From the NCBI RefSeq assembly GCF_015207655.1, contig NZ_JADEWN010000044.1, positions 1-49,788 of the forward strand: a DNA stretch of 49,788 nucleotides, given 5' to 3'. The notes under the pieces are model-generated. The model did not search any database. It was not told the DNA's origin and was given only the letters and a program-made list of their open reading frames with translations. The DNA is from Gloeocapsopsis crepidinum LEGE 06123 (GTDB taxonomy: Bacteria > Cyanobacteriota > Cyanobacteriia > Cyanobacteriales > Chroococcidiopsidaceae). Position numbers and translations under genes: made by a program. The number at the start of each line of letters is the position of its first letter. The first letter of the stretch is position 1. Of this stretch, positions 1 through 9,492 are shown piece after piece.

Positions 1-373
1 AATTTTTGGACAACCATACATCATCTTTCTCAGAGCGATTGCCTGAGTCAAGCTATTACTGCTAAATGGGCATTACAAGCTGTAGTGCTTATTCTGCAAC
101 ACTTTGAGCTTTTCTTCGTGCCATTCGTTTTACAGTTGTATCTTAAACTGTATGGAAGATTTTTTCAAAATTTAATAGGTAGATCTTATTCACTTCAGCT
201 CGTCATTTCATCAACTACTCTTGATTTGGCGTTGGAATCTCATAGGAGTGTTACTAGGAGTGACGACTACTGAGAGTGTTGTTATCCTTTCAGAAGCTGA
301 TTAAGTAGCTTAACTAAGTTAATAGAAGTAGGTATTTTGCCTGCCTATCAACTAAATTAATACTCAAACAAAT
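1..373. other. Gene-free left edge
   Basis: I see no supportable gene here. The only open frame of note (85-273, plus strand, 62 codons) has no ribosome binding site and no recognisable protein features. This stretch lies downstream of the minus-strand TPR gene. If that operon continues, its next gene lies beyond the left edge. Confidence 0.5.
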
Positions 374-2707
374 TTAGTAGCGCTCCCAAGAAGGTTGAAA
401 GCCGCGCCGTCGCAGAAAATCTTCTTGTAGTTGTTGTCTTTGACGCGATAAATCGCTATCCGACTGTCCATTGGATTGATTTACTTGCAACCGCTCAAGT
501 TGTTCTAGTGCAGTCAAAGGTTTATCTTGTGCAGCACTCAAACTTGCTAGCGTCCGCCGAATAGATAAATCATTTGGATTAACTGCTAAAACTTGAGAAT
601 ATAACTGTTCTGCAGAGTTAAAGCGGCGCTGCTGAAACCGAATACCACCTAAAGCAGATAAAGCATCTGCATTGTAAGGTTGTGCACTCAAGATTGTTTG
701 ATAAGCGCGATCGGCAAGACTTAGATCGCCAATTGCTTGTGCTAATTGTCCTTGCAAGAAATAAACGCCAACATTATTTGGATTACTTGCAACAATTTGA
801 GCAACTCGCGCGCGTGCTAGTGCTGGATCTCGCGATGCAATTAATTGCAAAGAGCGTGTTTGTACAGGAATATTATTCGGCTCAATCGCCAAAAGCGCAT
901 TATAAAGACTTTCCCGCTGAGGACTTGCAGGCAATGCAGCAACTAAACTAAATAACTCAGCAGGTGCATTAGTCGTAGGTTGAGTTTGCAACCAACTGCT
1001 GAGTACTGCTTCTGCTTGAGCTTGTGAGATTCTGTTTGCTTGATAAGCGATACTAGCGCGTCCTAATTGGATATTTGCATCTTGAGGATTTCGTACCAAA
1101 AGCTGATCGTAAAGAATAAGAGCATTATCTGATTGATTTTGGCTGAGGTAAATTCCAGCAAGTCCTTGCAGTGCAGCATTTAGAACATCACTATCTTGAA
1201 TATTAGCGGCAATCAATGCTTGATAACGTGCTTGTGCAGCTGTTAAGTTTCCTTCCCGTCGCTCGATTTCTGCTGCAAGTAATTGTGGTGCGAGATCTGT
1301 TGCTCCTGCTGGTGTCGCTGCATAAGCTGCCAAAGCGCGTTTGGCACCTTCTAAATCATTGCTTTGCAGTAATAGCTGTGCTACGCGGAAATTAAGAAAC
1401 GGTTGATTGACACCAACCAGCAGTAAATTCTGATAAACAGGCAGAAATTCTAGCCCTGGGGGTTCAATTTGTGCTAAAGCTTGTGCTAATTGCTGCCGTT
1501 GAGTGGGATCTGTGGGTAAGATTTGTAGAACTTGAGATAGTCGTCCCTTGAGATCGGTTGGAGAGATTAACCCTAGTTGGCGTTCGAGAGCTAAAAGTTG
1601 TACTTGAACACTGGGATCGTTTGGTTGGCTAGTTGCTAATTGACGATACAACTGTAATGCAGTTTGTTGCCCTTGAGGTAAACCACTAAAAACATCAGCT
1701 GCCTCGCGTAATAGTTGCGGATCGGGAGTCACTGCTTGAGCTAGTGCTTGAGAGTAGAGATTTCCGACTCGTTCAGCAAGTCCAGCAACATTAGCACGTA
1801 AACGAATTTCATTGAGCGATCGCGCTAAAGGTAAAATCGCATCGACTCTACCTTGTAAAGGATCTAAAATTGCTAGTGATTCAGTAAACTGCTGATTTGC
1901 TAAGTAGGCTAAAGATAACTCCGCACGGGCTTGAATCGCGCGATCGTCAATTTGAGCAGCTTGTACTTGGGGTTCGAGAACTTGTATAGCTGCTGCTGCA
2001 CTACCTGTTTGACGTAAAGCGCGGGCATAGGCGATCGCTGCATAGCCAGAGATCGACTGTCCTGTTGCACGGTAGCGATTAAACAGCTCTAATCCTTGTT
2101 GATAGTTACCGCTATTAGTGTAAGTTTCTGCTGCACCAAGTAAGATTTCTGGAGATGGATTATTAGCTAAAACAGTTTGATAGTCTGCTAAAGCTTCCGC
2201 GAACCGACCTTGATAACCGTAGAGTAATGCGCGTTGGGCACGAGCTTCGGTGTCATTCGGGTTAAGACTGAGTAACGTTGTCAGTGCTTCTATGCCACGT
2301 GCTTGCCACTCAGGGCGAAAACCGCCAAGAGTACCTACACTTTGAAGTGCTAGTTGATTGTTAGGTTCTTGTGCCAAAACTTGTTGGTAAGCATCCCACG
2401 CTTCAGAAGTTTCTCCCTGTCGCCTATAGGCAATTGCTAAGCCGAGTTTCGCAGGAATAGACTGCGGATAGCGGCGAATGGCTTGGTGAAAAGCAGCGAT
2501 CGCATCTTTAACCAGTCCTTGATCTAAAAGCGTATAGCCTCGACGCACCTCGTTTGGCAGTGCTTGTGCTTGAGCAACAGGAACCCCTATAACAACCTCT
2601 AGTACTGGACTTCCAACTAATCCCATCATTAGTACAAAAGGAACTAAGTAAGAAATTTGCCTTTTGCCAGTTTCCATTTTGTTCACGCTCTTTTGCGGCT
2701 GACTCAT
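374..2707 (-). CDS. Secreted tetratricopeptide-repeat (TPR) protein, BcsC-like periplasmic scaffold
   Basis: A 777-residue protein with an N-terminal hydrophobic signal (about residues 19-47, ending in an AQA-type site), followed almost entirely by TPR units. Typical TPR text such as AIAAFHQAIRRYPQ, AWDAYQQVLAQEPNN and AEQLYSQVLAVNPND recurs to about residue 750. There is no beta-barrel at the C-terminus. TPR superhelices of this size act as periplasmic scaffolds in polysaccharide export (BcsC, PgaA, AlgK). The start overlaps the stop of the upstream barrel gene in an ATGA, so the two are translationally coupled. That pairing suggests they jointly replace a one-piece BcsC. The TPR fold is certain; the polysaccharide-export role is inferred from the neighbours. 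Confidence 0.8.
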   Translation of the reverse strand: MSQPQKSVNKMETGKRQISYLVPFVLMMGLVGSPVLEVVIGVPVAQAQALPNEVRRGYTLLDQGLVKDAIAAFHQAIRRYPQSIPAKLGLAIAYRRQGETSEAWDAYQQVLAQEPNNQLALQSVGTLGGFRPEWQARGIEALTTLLSLNPNDTEARAQRALLYGYQGRFAEALADYQTVLANNPSPEILLGAAETYTNSGNYQQGLELFNRYRATGQSISGYAAIAYARALRQTGSAAAAIQVLEPQVQAAQIDDRAIQARAELSLAYLANQQFTESLAILDPLQGRVDAILPLARSLNEIRLRANVAGLAERVGNLYSQALAQAVTPDPQLLREAADVFSGLPQGQQTALQLYRQLATSQPNDPSVQVQLLALERQLGLISPTDLKGRLSQVLQILPTDPTQRQQLAQALAQIEPPGLEFLPVYQNLLLVGVNQPFLNFRVAQLLLQSNDLEGAKRALAAYAATPAGATDLAPQLLAAEIERREGNLTAAQARYQALIAANIQDSDVLNAALQGLAGIYLSQNQSDNALILYDQLLVRNPQDANIQLGRASIAYQANRISQAQAEAVLSSWLQTQPTTNAPAELFSLVAALPASPQRESLYNALLAIEPNNIPVQTRSLQLIASRDPALARARVAQIVASNPNNVGVYFLQGQLAQAIGDLSLADRAYQTILSAQPYNADALSALGGIRFQQRRFNSAEQLYSQVLAVNPNDLSIRRTLASLSAAQDKPLTALEQLERLQVNQSNGQSDSDLSRQRQQLQEDFLRRRGFQPSWERY

Positions 2708-4866
2708 CGGATAATACTCTCGATAGGAGTCACATTAAACTCTGTTTTAAGCCTAAATCCAAAAATTGTTTCGGAGAAATTGTTACGCTCTTGAAACGTA
2801 AAGCCCAACCGTAAGTTAGACAGAAAGCGGAAATCATAATACAACTCTAAGACATCAGGTCTATCATTCCCTGCTTGCCGACGCAATCTATCATTAGACA
2901 AACTTCTACCATAAGCTAAGCCAAGTCTATCGTCAGGTGAAAACACATCTAAAAAGCTCACACCTAAACTATATGTATCTCCTCCTAGTTCTAAATCGCG
3001 GTTTTCATAGCGACCATAGCGACCAAATAGCCCCATTTTAAGATTAGGAATATAAACTTCTGCGTTGACACCGTATGATTCCTCGCGATCCGAACGCAAA
3101 ATGCCACTATCTCCATCACTTCTGGCAACTTGAAAAGCTTCTTGGAAGCCATCTTGAGTTCCAGCATCGCGATCTGTAGCATAAGTTCCGCGAATGATCG
3201 CATTGCCGTAGCGAATCCCTACTTCTGTAGCAAATCCATCGAGTGCAAAGTCTCCAATTGCTCGTGAAGAAGAAAAGATCGCCGCTTTAGCTTCAATGTT
3301 ATCGGTTACGGTCCAATTCACCAAAGCACCAGGACGCGAGTTAACACCAGTACTGACTAGAGCTGGATTTGTCTGAAACACAGGATTAAAAAACTGCGAT
3401 GCTCCATCTTTAGCAAAGCTATTACGGTCAAAGTAAGAAGTCAAATCAAGTTGACCAATCACAAACCGCAAGTTTGGTACATTTTCTAACGAAGTTGCTA
3501 AATAAAATTCATTAAGATTCAATCCTTGAGTTCGAGAATCAGCAAAAGCGTTGCCATCAGTTAAATCAACTGTCGCACCTACCAAAATTCGAGGTGTGAG
3601 AGGATACACTGCACCTACTCGTGCTCGAGCTGAAGACTCGTCTCCTTGATAAGAATAAACACCTTGCAACTGCAAAGCAGAATTACTCACCGGTTGACTA
3701 TCCAACGCAGGTACTGTAGGTGTTTGGATCGTACCTTGGTTAGGAATAGGAGTTGGAGGTGCTGGAGCTAAATTCGGGCTAGGAGCAGTGGGAGGTACTG
3801 TATTGAGTGGAGGAGGTAATTGTGTTGTGGCTGGTGCTAAGTAAGAGCCAACAGGTGCTGGAAATACTTGCTGTCCAACAGCTGCATTTTGGTTGACAAC
3901 TGGAGCATATGATGTCATACCGCCTGGGTACATCATGCTCATACCACCCGCATTAGGTTGTGGCATAGGTGGTAAGTAAAGTTGGGGAACTGGAACACCA
4001 TAAGGAATCATATACCCTGGTGCTAAAGGTACAGCATTTCCACCGATCGCATTAGGTGGCGCTAGATAAGGCTGTTGAGTTGGAACACCATAAGGAACCA
4101 TCATCATGCCGAGTGCATTAGGTTGTGGCATGGGTGGTAAGTAAGGCTGTTGAGTTGGAACACCATAAGGAACCATCATTCCATTGACAGGACTTCCTGG
4201 TGCTGGCGGTAGCACATCGCCGTTTGGAGAATTTGCCTGAGGAATTCCAGGGCTTGCAGGAACTGGTAGTGATGTCACTGGTGGTTGAACGTACGTTGGA
4301 GATCCAACGACACCGTAAGGATAAGGTGATGCAATCGCTCCAGGATAAATATTGGCTGGAGCTTGCGGCACATAGGGTTGTACAACGCTGTAAGGAGTCA
4401 TAACTCCAGGTGCAATGCTTCCACTACCAAGCATATTAGGTTGTGGTGGTGCCACTGGTGGTAGGGAAGGTGATGCCATCCCTTGATTTGGGTAATTGCT
4501 GTTTCTCTGCGCAAGTTCTTCTTGCCACGTTTTCGCAGGAGATACTGCTGGCGGGCGAGATCCATAAGGAATACCACTAGGAACGGCCAAATACTGATTG
4601 TAGTTGGGAAGTGTTCCTGGAGCTACTTGTGGACTTTGAATATAATTAAAATTTGGTGGAGTCGTATTTTGATTTGGCAAGCTCGGAAGTTGTGCTATCA
4701 ATTGAGAGTCAATGTGTTGATGCTGTTCAGAGTTTGCTTGAGCAGGTTGATTAGTACCAACTTCAAGCAGGCAAACAGCGATCACACTCACACCAAGTAA
4801 GCTAAATAGCTTAAATTGATTCAAAAATATGGGTATAGGACAATCAGGTACGGTTTGGCTCATCAC
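2704..4866 (-). CDS. Proline-rich protein with C-terminal outer-membrane beta-barrel
   Basis: 720 residues. A hydrophobic signal segment lies at about residues 17-45. Next comes a long Pro/Gln/Tyr/Met-rich low-complexity region (about 45-390) with repeats around the motif VPYGVPTQQPYLPP. The C-terminal 320 residues have the alternating pattern and aromatic girdles of a porin-like barrel: many short amphipathic strands, with an RLGFTFQERN-like strand near the end. It is the first gene of a two-gene operon with the TPR protein (4-bp overlap). The barrel probably sits in the outer membrane, with the Pro-rich region spanning periplasm or peptidoglycan. The substrate is unknown. Cellulose-like polysaccharide is a guess based on the nearby GH5 enzyme and the TPR partner. 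The family was not identified more precisely. Confidence 0.7.
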   Translation of the reverse strand: MMSQTVPDCPIPIFLNQFKLFSLLGVSVIAVCLLEVGTNQPAQANSEQHQHIDSQLIAQLPSLPNQNTTPPNFNYIQSPQVAPGTLPNYNQYLAVPSGIPYGSRPPAVSPAKTWQEELAQRNSNYPNQGMASPSLPPVAPPQPNMLGSGSIAPGVMTPYSVVQPYVPQAPANIYPGAIASPYPYGVVGSPTYVQPPVTSLPVPASPGIPQANSPNGDVLPPAPGSPVNGMMVPYGVPTQQPYLPPMPQPNALGMMMVPYGVPTQQPYLAPPNAIGGNAVPLAPGYMIPYGVPVPQLYLPPMPQPNAGGMSMMYPGGMTSYAPVVNQNAAVGQQVFPAPVGSYLAPATTQLPPPLNTVPPTAPSPNLAPAPPTPIPNQGTIQTPTVPALDSQPVSNSALQLQGVYSYQGDESSARARVGAVYPLTPRILVGATVDLTDGNAFADSRTQGLNLNEFYLATSLENVPNLRFVIGQLDLTSYFDRNSFAKDGASQFFNPVFQTNPALVSTGVNSRPGALVNWTVTDNIEAKAAIFSSSRAIGDFALDGFATEVGIRYGNAIIRGTYATDRDAGTQDGFQEAFQVARSDGDSGILRSDREESYGVNAEVYIPNLKMGLFGRYGRYENRDLELGGDTYSLGVSFLDVFSPDDRLGLAYGRSLSNDRLRRQAGNDRPDVLELYYDFRFLSNLRLGFTFQERNNFSETIFGFRLKTEFNVTPIESIIR
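3955..4178 (-). repeat. In-frame coding repeats in the Pro-rich domain
   Basis: Near-identical DNA segments (core ggaacaccataagga, with ggttgtggcat and ggtggtaagtaa on the plus strand) recur at about 3956-4011, 4062-4107 and 4112-4171. They encode repeats around PYGVPTQQPYLPPMPQPNA. Their near identity suggests recent in-frame duplication and possible length variation between strains. Confidence 0.75.
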
Positions 4867-5219
4867 ACCCTGGTTGCTTGGCTAATTAATTCTTCGTAGG
4901 CAGACTGACGCCACTTTAACAAACCTTATTCCGATCGACGAGATCTAGCAGCTTAATATTCTCGTGTAAAAGGTATTAATTTGCAGCCAATAGCCGTAAA
5001 TTTTGCAGGGTGAGTAGCTGAATAGGTGTAAATAAAAGTACAAATTTTGAGTAATTAAATTTTCCAAGATTCTTTGTAAAAGTCTCTTGTTGATCTTAAA
5101 AAGCAAGATTATCCTGGAGCAGTAGCTTTACGAGTTTTAAGGAATGCGCTTTTTGCTCACTGGTGTTTAATGATTTTTGTTTGGTTTTGCAACTTTGTCA
5201 TCAAAATACTTAAAATTTA
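4867..5219. promoter_or_regulatory. Divergent intergenic region, probable promoters
   Basis: This 353-bp gene-free stretch separates the minus-strand barrel/TPR operon from the plus-strand lipoprotein, so it must hold promoters for both. It is AT-rich. I could not pick -10/-35 pairs with confidence. Confidence 0.4.
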
Positions 5220-5243
5220 GTGTGTTTTTATTGCGATCGCCCT

Positions 5244-5978
5244 ATGCTTATCCCTTTATATCAATTTATTCTAAAAATTAAATTCCCTCAGATTACGGCT
5301 TGTAGTTTACTGTCATTGCTATGTATTAGCTGCTCGCCTCCACCTCAACAAGGTGTAGAACTCAACATTAACCAGATCAAAGCAGCAAGTCGTCCAGGAG
5401 TCTACAATATTGCAGGTAGTACTAATTTACCTGATGATAGTGGAATTGCAGTGACAGCGTTACGTTATCTCAGTCCAGCACACGAGCGATCGCTTACTTC
5501 TCAGCCTCATACGTACTCTATCTTGGCTAGGCAAATTGTGCCAGTATCGGCAGGAAAATGGCAAACTACACTTAATTTTTGGCAAGTTGCTACAGATGGA
5601 AGTTATCAAGAAGCTTGGCAAACAGAAGCAGCACTGCAAAACTTACTACAACCAGCCACATCTATAACTTTTATTGCTACCTACGAACCTTCAGCTCAGT
5701 TACCAACTGAACAGCAAACAATCCCAGAATTACAAGGAAGATTAGTTCGGTTTAGTGTTGATGGTGAAGAGTATGTGCAAGCTAGTCAAACACTGCCTAT
5801 TACTCTAGCTTCTGGAAAAACAGCTCCTCCTAAAGTTCTACCAGAAGAAACAAACGGAGGTTGGGGAAACCGTTCAGAACTTGATTTGAATGCTTCTAAT
5901 ACCACCGCAACTCGTCCAAAACCAATTAAGACAAACCAAACTAATGCTCCACTTTCTCTAGCTGAATTCTTACGTTAA
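5244..5978 (+). CDS. Probable lipoprotein of unknown function
   Basis: About 244 residues from the ATG. The N-terminus has a short charged/hydrophobic signal ending in LLCISC followed by SPPPQQG. This reads as a lipobox with the lipidated Cys at about residue 30, although a Cys at -3 is unusual. The rest is a soluble, mostly beta-type domain with Thr/Gln-rich segments and a low-complexity tail. An in-frame GTG at 5220 would add eight residues; the ATG gives the more normal signal peptide. It is divergent from the barrel/TPR operon and followed by an inverted repeat. I do not recognise the family. The location suggests a role in the envelope module. Confidence 0.6.
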   Translation: MLIPLYQFILKIKFPQITACSLLSLLCISCSPPPQQGVELNINQIKAASRPGVYNIAGSTNLPDDSGIAVTALRYLSPAHERSLTSQPHTYSILARQIVPVSAGKWQTTLNFWQVATDGSYQEAWQTEAALQNLLQPATSITFIATYEPSAQLPTEQQTIPELQGRLVRFSVDGEEYVQASQTLPITLASGKTAPPKVLPEETNGGWGNRSELDLNASNTTATRPKPIKTNQTNAPLSLAEFLR

Positions 5979-6019
5979 TAACTACTGCGTTTCTAATTAA
6001 GTAAGTGGGTGTAGTTATT
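5977..6019 (+). terminator. Possible terminator after the lipoprotein gene
   Basis: A perfect 9-bp inverted repeat, aataactac at 5977-5985 and gtagttatt at 6011-6019, overlaps the stop codon of the lipoprotein gene and is followed by ttta. The 25-nt loop and AT-rich stem make it weak. Confidence 0.35.
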
Positions 6020-6225
6020 TATCAGATGCTATGTGCTGCTTAATAGCTCCACTAGCCATTAGACCTATAACAGCCCTTAAATCACGTTTATTTTTATTCA
6101 CTTACTTAGGATAGTCATTCAAGTGAAGATAATAGACCTGAATTTATAATTCATAACGTAGACGTTAACAGTATTTTGCTTTTAGTTTTTTACTTTGTTG
6201 ACGGCTACGTTCTACACATATGTTT

Positions 6226-6996
6226 TTATGAGTGAGAAACAAGCAGAGAATCACTAGCTAATGCTTCTTGCTCTGGTTTTACCGAGGTATTTATTTGTAA
6301 TGTTTTGTGTAAATTCTCCATCTGAACCATGATTTGTTGTAATTGATCTTGCAGTTCTTCTACTGAAGGTGTATCTAGCGCAGGTTCTTGCTGAAAATCT
6401 CTCAAATTTTGCGGTTTTTGAGTAGGAATAGCTTGTGTATACGATATATAGTTTTGCGCTAAAGAAAACTGTGATGTAGCTGCTTGAACTGTTAAGATAG
6501 GCTCTGCTTTGTGCTCTGCAATTACAACTAAAGGCTCAATAGCTTGTACGGGTGTAGTGATAACAACAGGCTGCATTGCAGTTGTAGCAGGTTCTGAGGC
6601 TGTAGTAGATACTTCACCTTCTAAGAATGAATTTAATCCAACAGTTGCTAAACGAGATTCAGAAAGTTTAAGTTGTTCTAATTGCTCTTCTTTTTCTTGC
6701 AAACGTTGTTGCAAACCAGATAGCTGCTGCTCTACTTGTGCTGATTTACGAGAAGATTGTTGCCATCCTGCAACTGCAACACTAGCAATTCCTGTTCCCA
6801 AACTCAGTAAGCTTGCTAAGCCAAGATAAGGAGTAGAGATGTCTCTTAGTTTACCATGAAACACTGGTTCTTCTTGGAGTTGAATTGCTACAGGCTTAGA
6901 GCCAAGTAAAGCCAAAGGTAAAGTTAATGTTGCAAAGATTCCGGTAGAAAGAAGTACAGGTGGTAGAACAAATTTTTTGAAGATAGATGTAGTCAT
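6226..6996 (-). CDS. Membrane-anchored coiled-coil protein, unknown function
   Basis: 256 residues with two hydrophobic segments (about 8-32 and 57-77), followed by a heptad-rich coiled coil (about 80-115, Gln/Glu/Leu-rich). A Thr/Ala/Pro/Val linker follows, and a second short coiled coil lies at about 212-238. The topology suggests two membrane spans with the coiled coils on one side. No enzymatic motif is visible. It lies between the lipoprotein and GH5 genes and points toward the lipoprotein. A structural or scaffolding role in the envelope module is possible but inferred. Confidence 0.6.
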   Translation of the reverse strand: MTTSIFKKFVLPPVLLSTGIFATLTLPLALLGSKPVAIQLQEEPVFHGKLRDISTPYLGLASLLSLGTGIASVAVAGWQQSSRKSAQVEQQLSGLQQRLQEKEEQLEQLKLSESRLATVGLNSFLEGEVSTTASEPATTAMQPVVITTPVQAIEPLVVIAEHKAEPILTVQAATSQFSLAQNYISYTQAIPTQKPQNLRDFQQEPALDTPSVEELQDQLQQIMVQMENLHKTLQINTSVKPEQEALASDSLLVSHS

Positions 6997-7539
6997 GATT
7001 TATACTTGTGAATGTTTTTTGTGAGGAACTATGTCAATTAGAAGTTTTTTCGAAACCAAAGCTAAAGGTGTACTTTAGTTTTGTAGAGGTAATTATTAAT
7101 ATTTAGTAACAAGTCCTTGCCACAATTTGCTTTTATTTCTGGAATGTAATTAATTCGTTGTCTGTACTTAGTTTAACTTTGAGATCGTAATTGTCTATAT
7201 AGAGAATATAAAGTTGCGTGTAAATACTTAAATTTGTTGTAAGGTTTTTCAGTAAAATTGACAATGCATCTTCTACTAAATTCCTACAAATACTGATTGT
7301 GCGGAAATTTAGACTGTGATGAAAATAGAGTGAATAGGCGATCGCTCTAATAAGTGGAGGCACTTCTTGATACTGATACGTGTCATGCTCAATATAAGCA
7401 AGATAAGCAAGCAGCCTGCTCATAAATAGATTCTAGAAGATACATATTTATAGAAAGCTCTTATATAACTGTGAGATTTAAATAGCTGCACACCTTAACG
7501 GCTAGCAGTTGCCTACTACAAATATAGATAGATACAAAT
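6997..7539. other. Intergenic stretch without a supportable gene
   Basis: This 543-bp stretch separates the divergent coiled-coil and GH5 genes and should contain both promoters. A 96-codon minus-strand frame (7133-7423) has no ribosome binding site and no recognisable family, so I do not call it. Confidence 0.45.
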
Positions 7540-8880
7540 ATGGTTAATTTTTTCTCCTATGGTATGTGTATTGCATCTATGGCAGTGTTTATACTGAGTT
7601 TTTTAGATCAAATGCTACTCTTGAACACTTGTTCTTACCAGATACAGAAAACATCGCCGCTTCTACCAGAGAGAAAGTGCTCTCAACGACGAAATAAGAC
7701 CATGATTTTACAGATGCTCTGCTTATTTACATTAGCAGTGACAACAGTATTGGTGACGCCTTGGTTATTGAAAGAAATCAATACTACAACCTATGCCACG
7801 ACAACTATTCAATTTCCCTTATCTACTCAAGGAGCAAAAATAGTTGATGCTAAAGGAAATCAAGTTTTGCTTAGAGGCGTTAACTGGTTTGGTATGGAGA
7901 CAGAGTTACATGCTCCTCACGGTTTATGGCGTCGAGATTATCGGGAAATGTTAGCACAAATCAAGAGTTTGGGATATAACACGATCCGGCTACCTTATTC
8001 CGTACAATCACTGAGATCTTTAGAAGTCAGCGGAATTGACTACAAACTTGGTGCAAATCAAGAACTGCAGGGAAAAACTCCCTTAGAAGTCATGGACTAT
8101 ATCATTCAAGAAGCTCAGCATCAAGGCTTGCTTATTGTGTTAGATAGTCATCGATTAAATGACAAACGTATTCCTGAGTTGTGGTACGGAGATGGGTTTA
8201 CAGAACAAGACTGGATTAATACATGGCTAATGTTAGCGATTCGTTACCAAAATCAAGACAATGTGATTGGAGCAGATTTAAAAAATGAACCCCACGGTCG
8301 TGCGAGTTGGGGAACTAACGATTTAGCAACTGATTGGCGACTTGCTGCAGAACGAGCAGGAAATGCAATTCTTGCGTTGAATCCTCATTGGTTAATTATC
8401 GTGGAAGGAGTAGAAAATAATGTTCCAGGACAAAGATTATCAGGACATTGGCAAGGAGGTAATCTTGAAGGTGTCAGACGTTATCCAGTACGTTTATCTC
8501 ACTCTGATAAGTTAATTTATTCTCCGCACGAATATGGTCCTGGAGTCTACAATCAGCCTTGGTTTGCTGAACGAACTTTTCCTTACAATCTCTATCACCG
8601 TTGGGAGATTGGATTTCACTACATTGCTGGTCAAAATATCGCCCCTGTTCTAGTTGGAGAATTTGGCGGTCATTATGTAGATACGATATCCAAAGAAGGT
8701 ATTTGGCAACAGCAATTTATCAATTACATTCAAAAGCATCATCTGAGCTTTACCTATTGGAGTTGGAATCCTAACAGTGATGATACAGGCGGAATTTTAC
8801 AAGATGACTGGCAAAGTGTAAATGTACCTAAACATAATCTATTGAGTCGGCTATTAGAAGGTATTTCCTTCACTCATTAA
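7540..8880 (+). CDS. Glycoside hydrolase family 5 (cellulase-like), membrane-anchored or secreted
   Basis: 446 residues with a GH5 (beta/alpha)8 barrel from about residue 95. Visible markers are LRGVNWFGMET near the start, NTIRLPY, the acid/base Glu in KNEPHG (about E250), HEYGPG, the nucleophile Glu in VGEFGGH (about E374) and the substrate-stacking YWSWNP (about 406-411). GH5 enzymes cleave beta-1,4-glucans and related polymers; endoglucanases are common in bacterial cellulose loci. Two hydrophobic segments precede the domain. An ATG at 7702 (residue 55) would leave only the second as signal/anchor and may be the real start; neither start has a clear ribosome binding site. In context it probably trims an exopolysaccharide, since the other module genes are envelope proteins. 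Confidence 0.88.
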   Translation: MVNFFSYGMCIASMAVFILSFLDQMLLLNTCSYQIQKTSPLLPERKCSQRRNKTMILQMLCLFTLAVTTVLVTPWLLKEINTTTYATTTIQFPLSTQGAKIVDAKGNQVLLRGVNWFGMETELHAPHGLWRRDYREMLAQIKSLGYNTIRLPYSVQSLRSLEVSGIDYKLGANQELQGKTPLEVMDYIIQEAQHQGLLIVLDSHRLNDKRIPELWYGDGFTEQDWINTWLMLAIRYQNQDNVIGADLKNEPHGRASWGTNDLATDWRLAAERAGNAILALNPHWLIIVEGVENNVPGQRLSGHWQGGNLEGVRRYPVRLSHSDKLIYSPHEYGPGVYNQPWFAERTFPYNLYHRWEIGFHYIAGQNIAPVLVGEFGGHYVDTISKEGIWQQQFINYIQKHHLSFTYWSWNPNSDDTGGILQDDWQSVNVPKHNLLSRLLEGISFTH

Positions 8881-9492
8881 TTACCTCTACCCATCATAAC
8901 TATAGTGAGCAAAGCGATCGCTCTCTACAACAATCTCAACCATAACTGACAAAATTCCAATGTTCCAACTTTACATTCTCAGGGGTTAGAAGTGACAATA
9001 CAGCTGCAATGTGATTGGAAAACAGGGTTTTGTTATAGTTTCCATGCCAGCAATAAAACAAACAGCCATATCTCAAATTGACAAGTAAGCTTTCAAATAC
9101 ATGAAACAGCAATTGATAATATTTGGAAGGCAACATTTAAGCAACCAGGGAAAAAATACTTATTGACTCCTTAAGATGTAGAAAAGAAACCTCGAACATA
9201 ATCAAGTGTGATTTGGTTGTTGTGCTACAAAGCCAAGTCAAAACTATCAGATGCGGCAAATACAGCAATAGTAAACATAATTAGGGCATTATTGAGGAAC
9301 CCAGAATTATCGCTCTAACTAACTTTTAAGCATGCTCTCTGAACCGAAGATTTGCGAAGAGCTTCCTCTGCTATATCTAATCCCCAGTCGCTAAATTTTG
9401 CACATATCCCACCTTTAAAGTAAACCCTCTAAACCAAAGTGGTCTAGAGGGTCTTTCTTTTTCCTATTTCAGCTCAAGATTAGCTCAACAAG
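8881..9492. other. Intergenic region downstream of two convergent genes
   Basis: This 612-bp stretch lies between the stops of the convergent GH5 and rpoC2 genes. It holds one gcgatcgc and the hairpin described separately at 9424-9452. A 66-codon minus-strand frame (8936-9136) lacks any coding signal. Confidence 0.5.
9424..9452 (-). terminator. Hairpin terminator of the rpoB-rpoC1-rpoC2 operon
   Basis: Arms accctctaaacc (9424-9435) and ggtctagagggt (9441-9452) flank a 5-nt loop. On the minus strand all 12 positions pair, including one G-U. On the plus strand one position is a mismatch (A opposite C). The transcript continues into a modest U-rich stretch. It starts 40 bp past the rpoC2 stop. 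The plus-strand side is followed by a better T-rich run (9452-9462), so the element may act in both directions. Confidence 0.7.

Noticed and set aside
85-273. 62-codon plus-strand frame at the left edge
   Set aside because: No ribosome binding site, no recognisable protein features, in AT-rich intergenic DNA.
7133-7423. 96-codon minus-strand frame between the coiled-coil and GH5 genes
   Set aside because: No ribosome binding site and no family resemblance; composition looks like translated AT-rich intergenic DNA. A real small gene cannot be excluded.
8936-9136. 66-codon minus-strand frame after the GH5 gene
   Set aside because: No coding signal; lies between two convergent genes.
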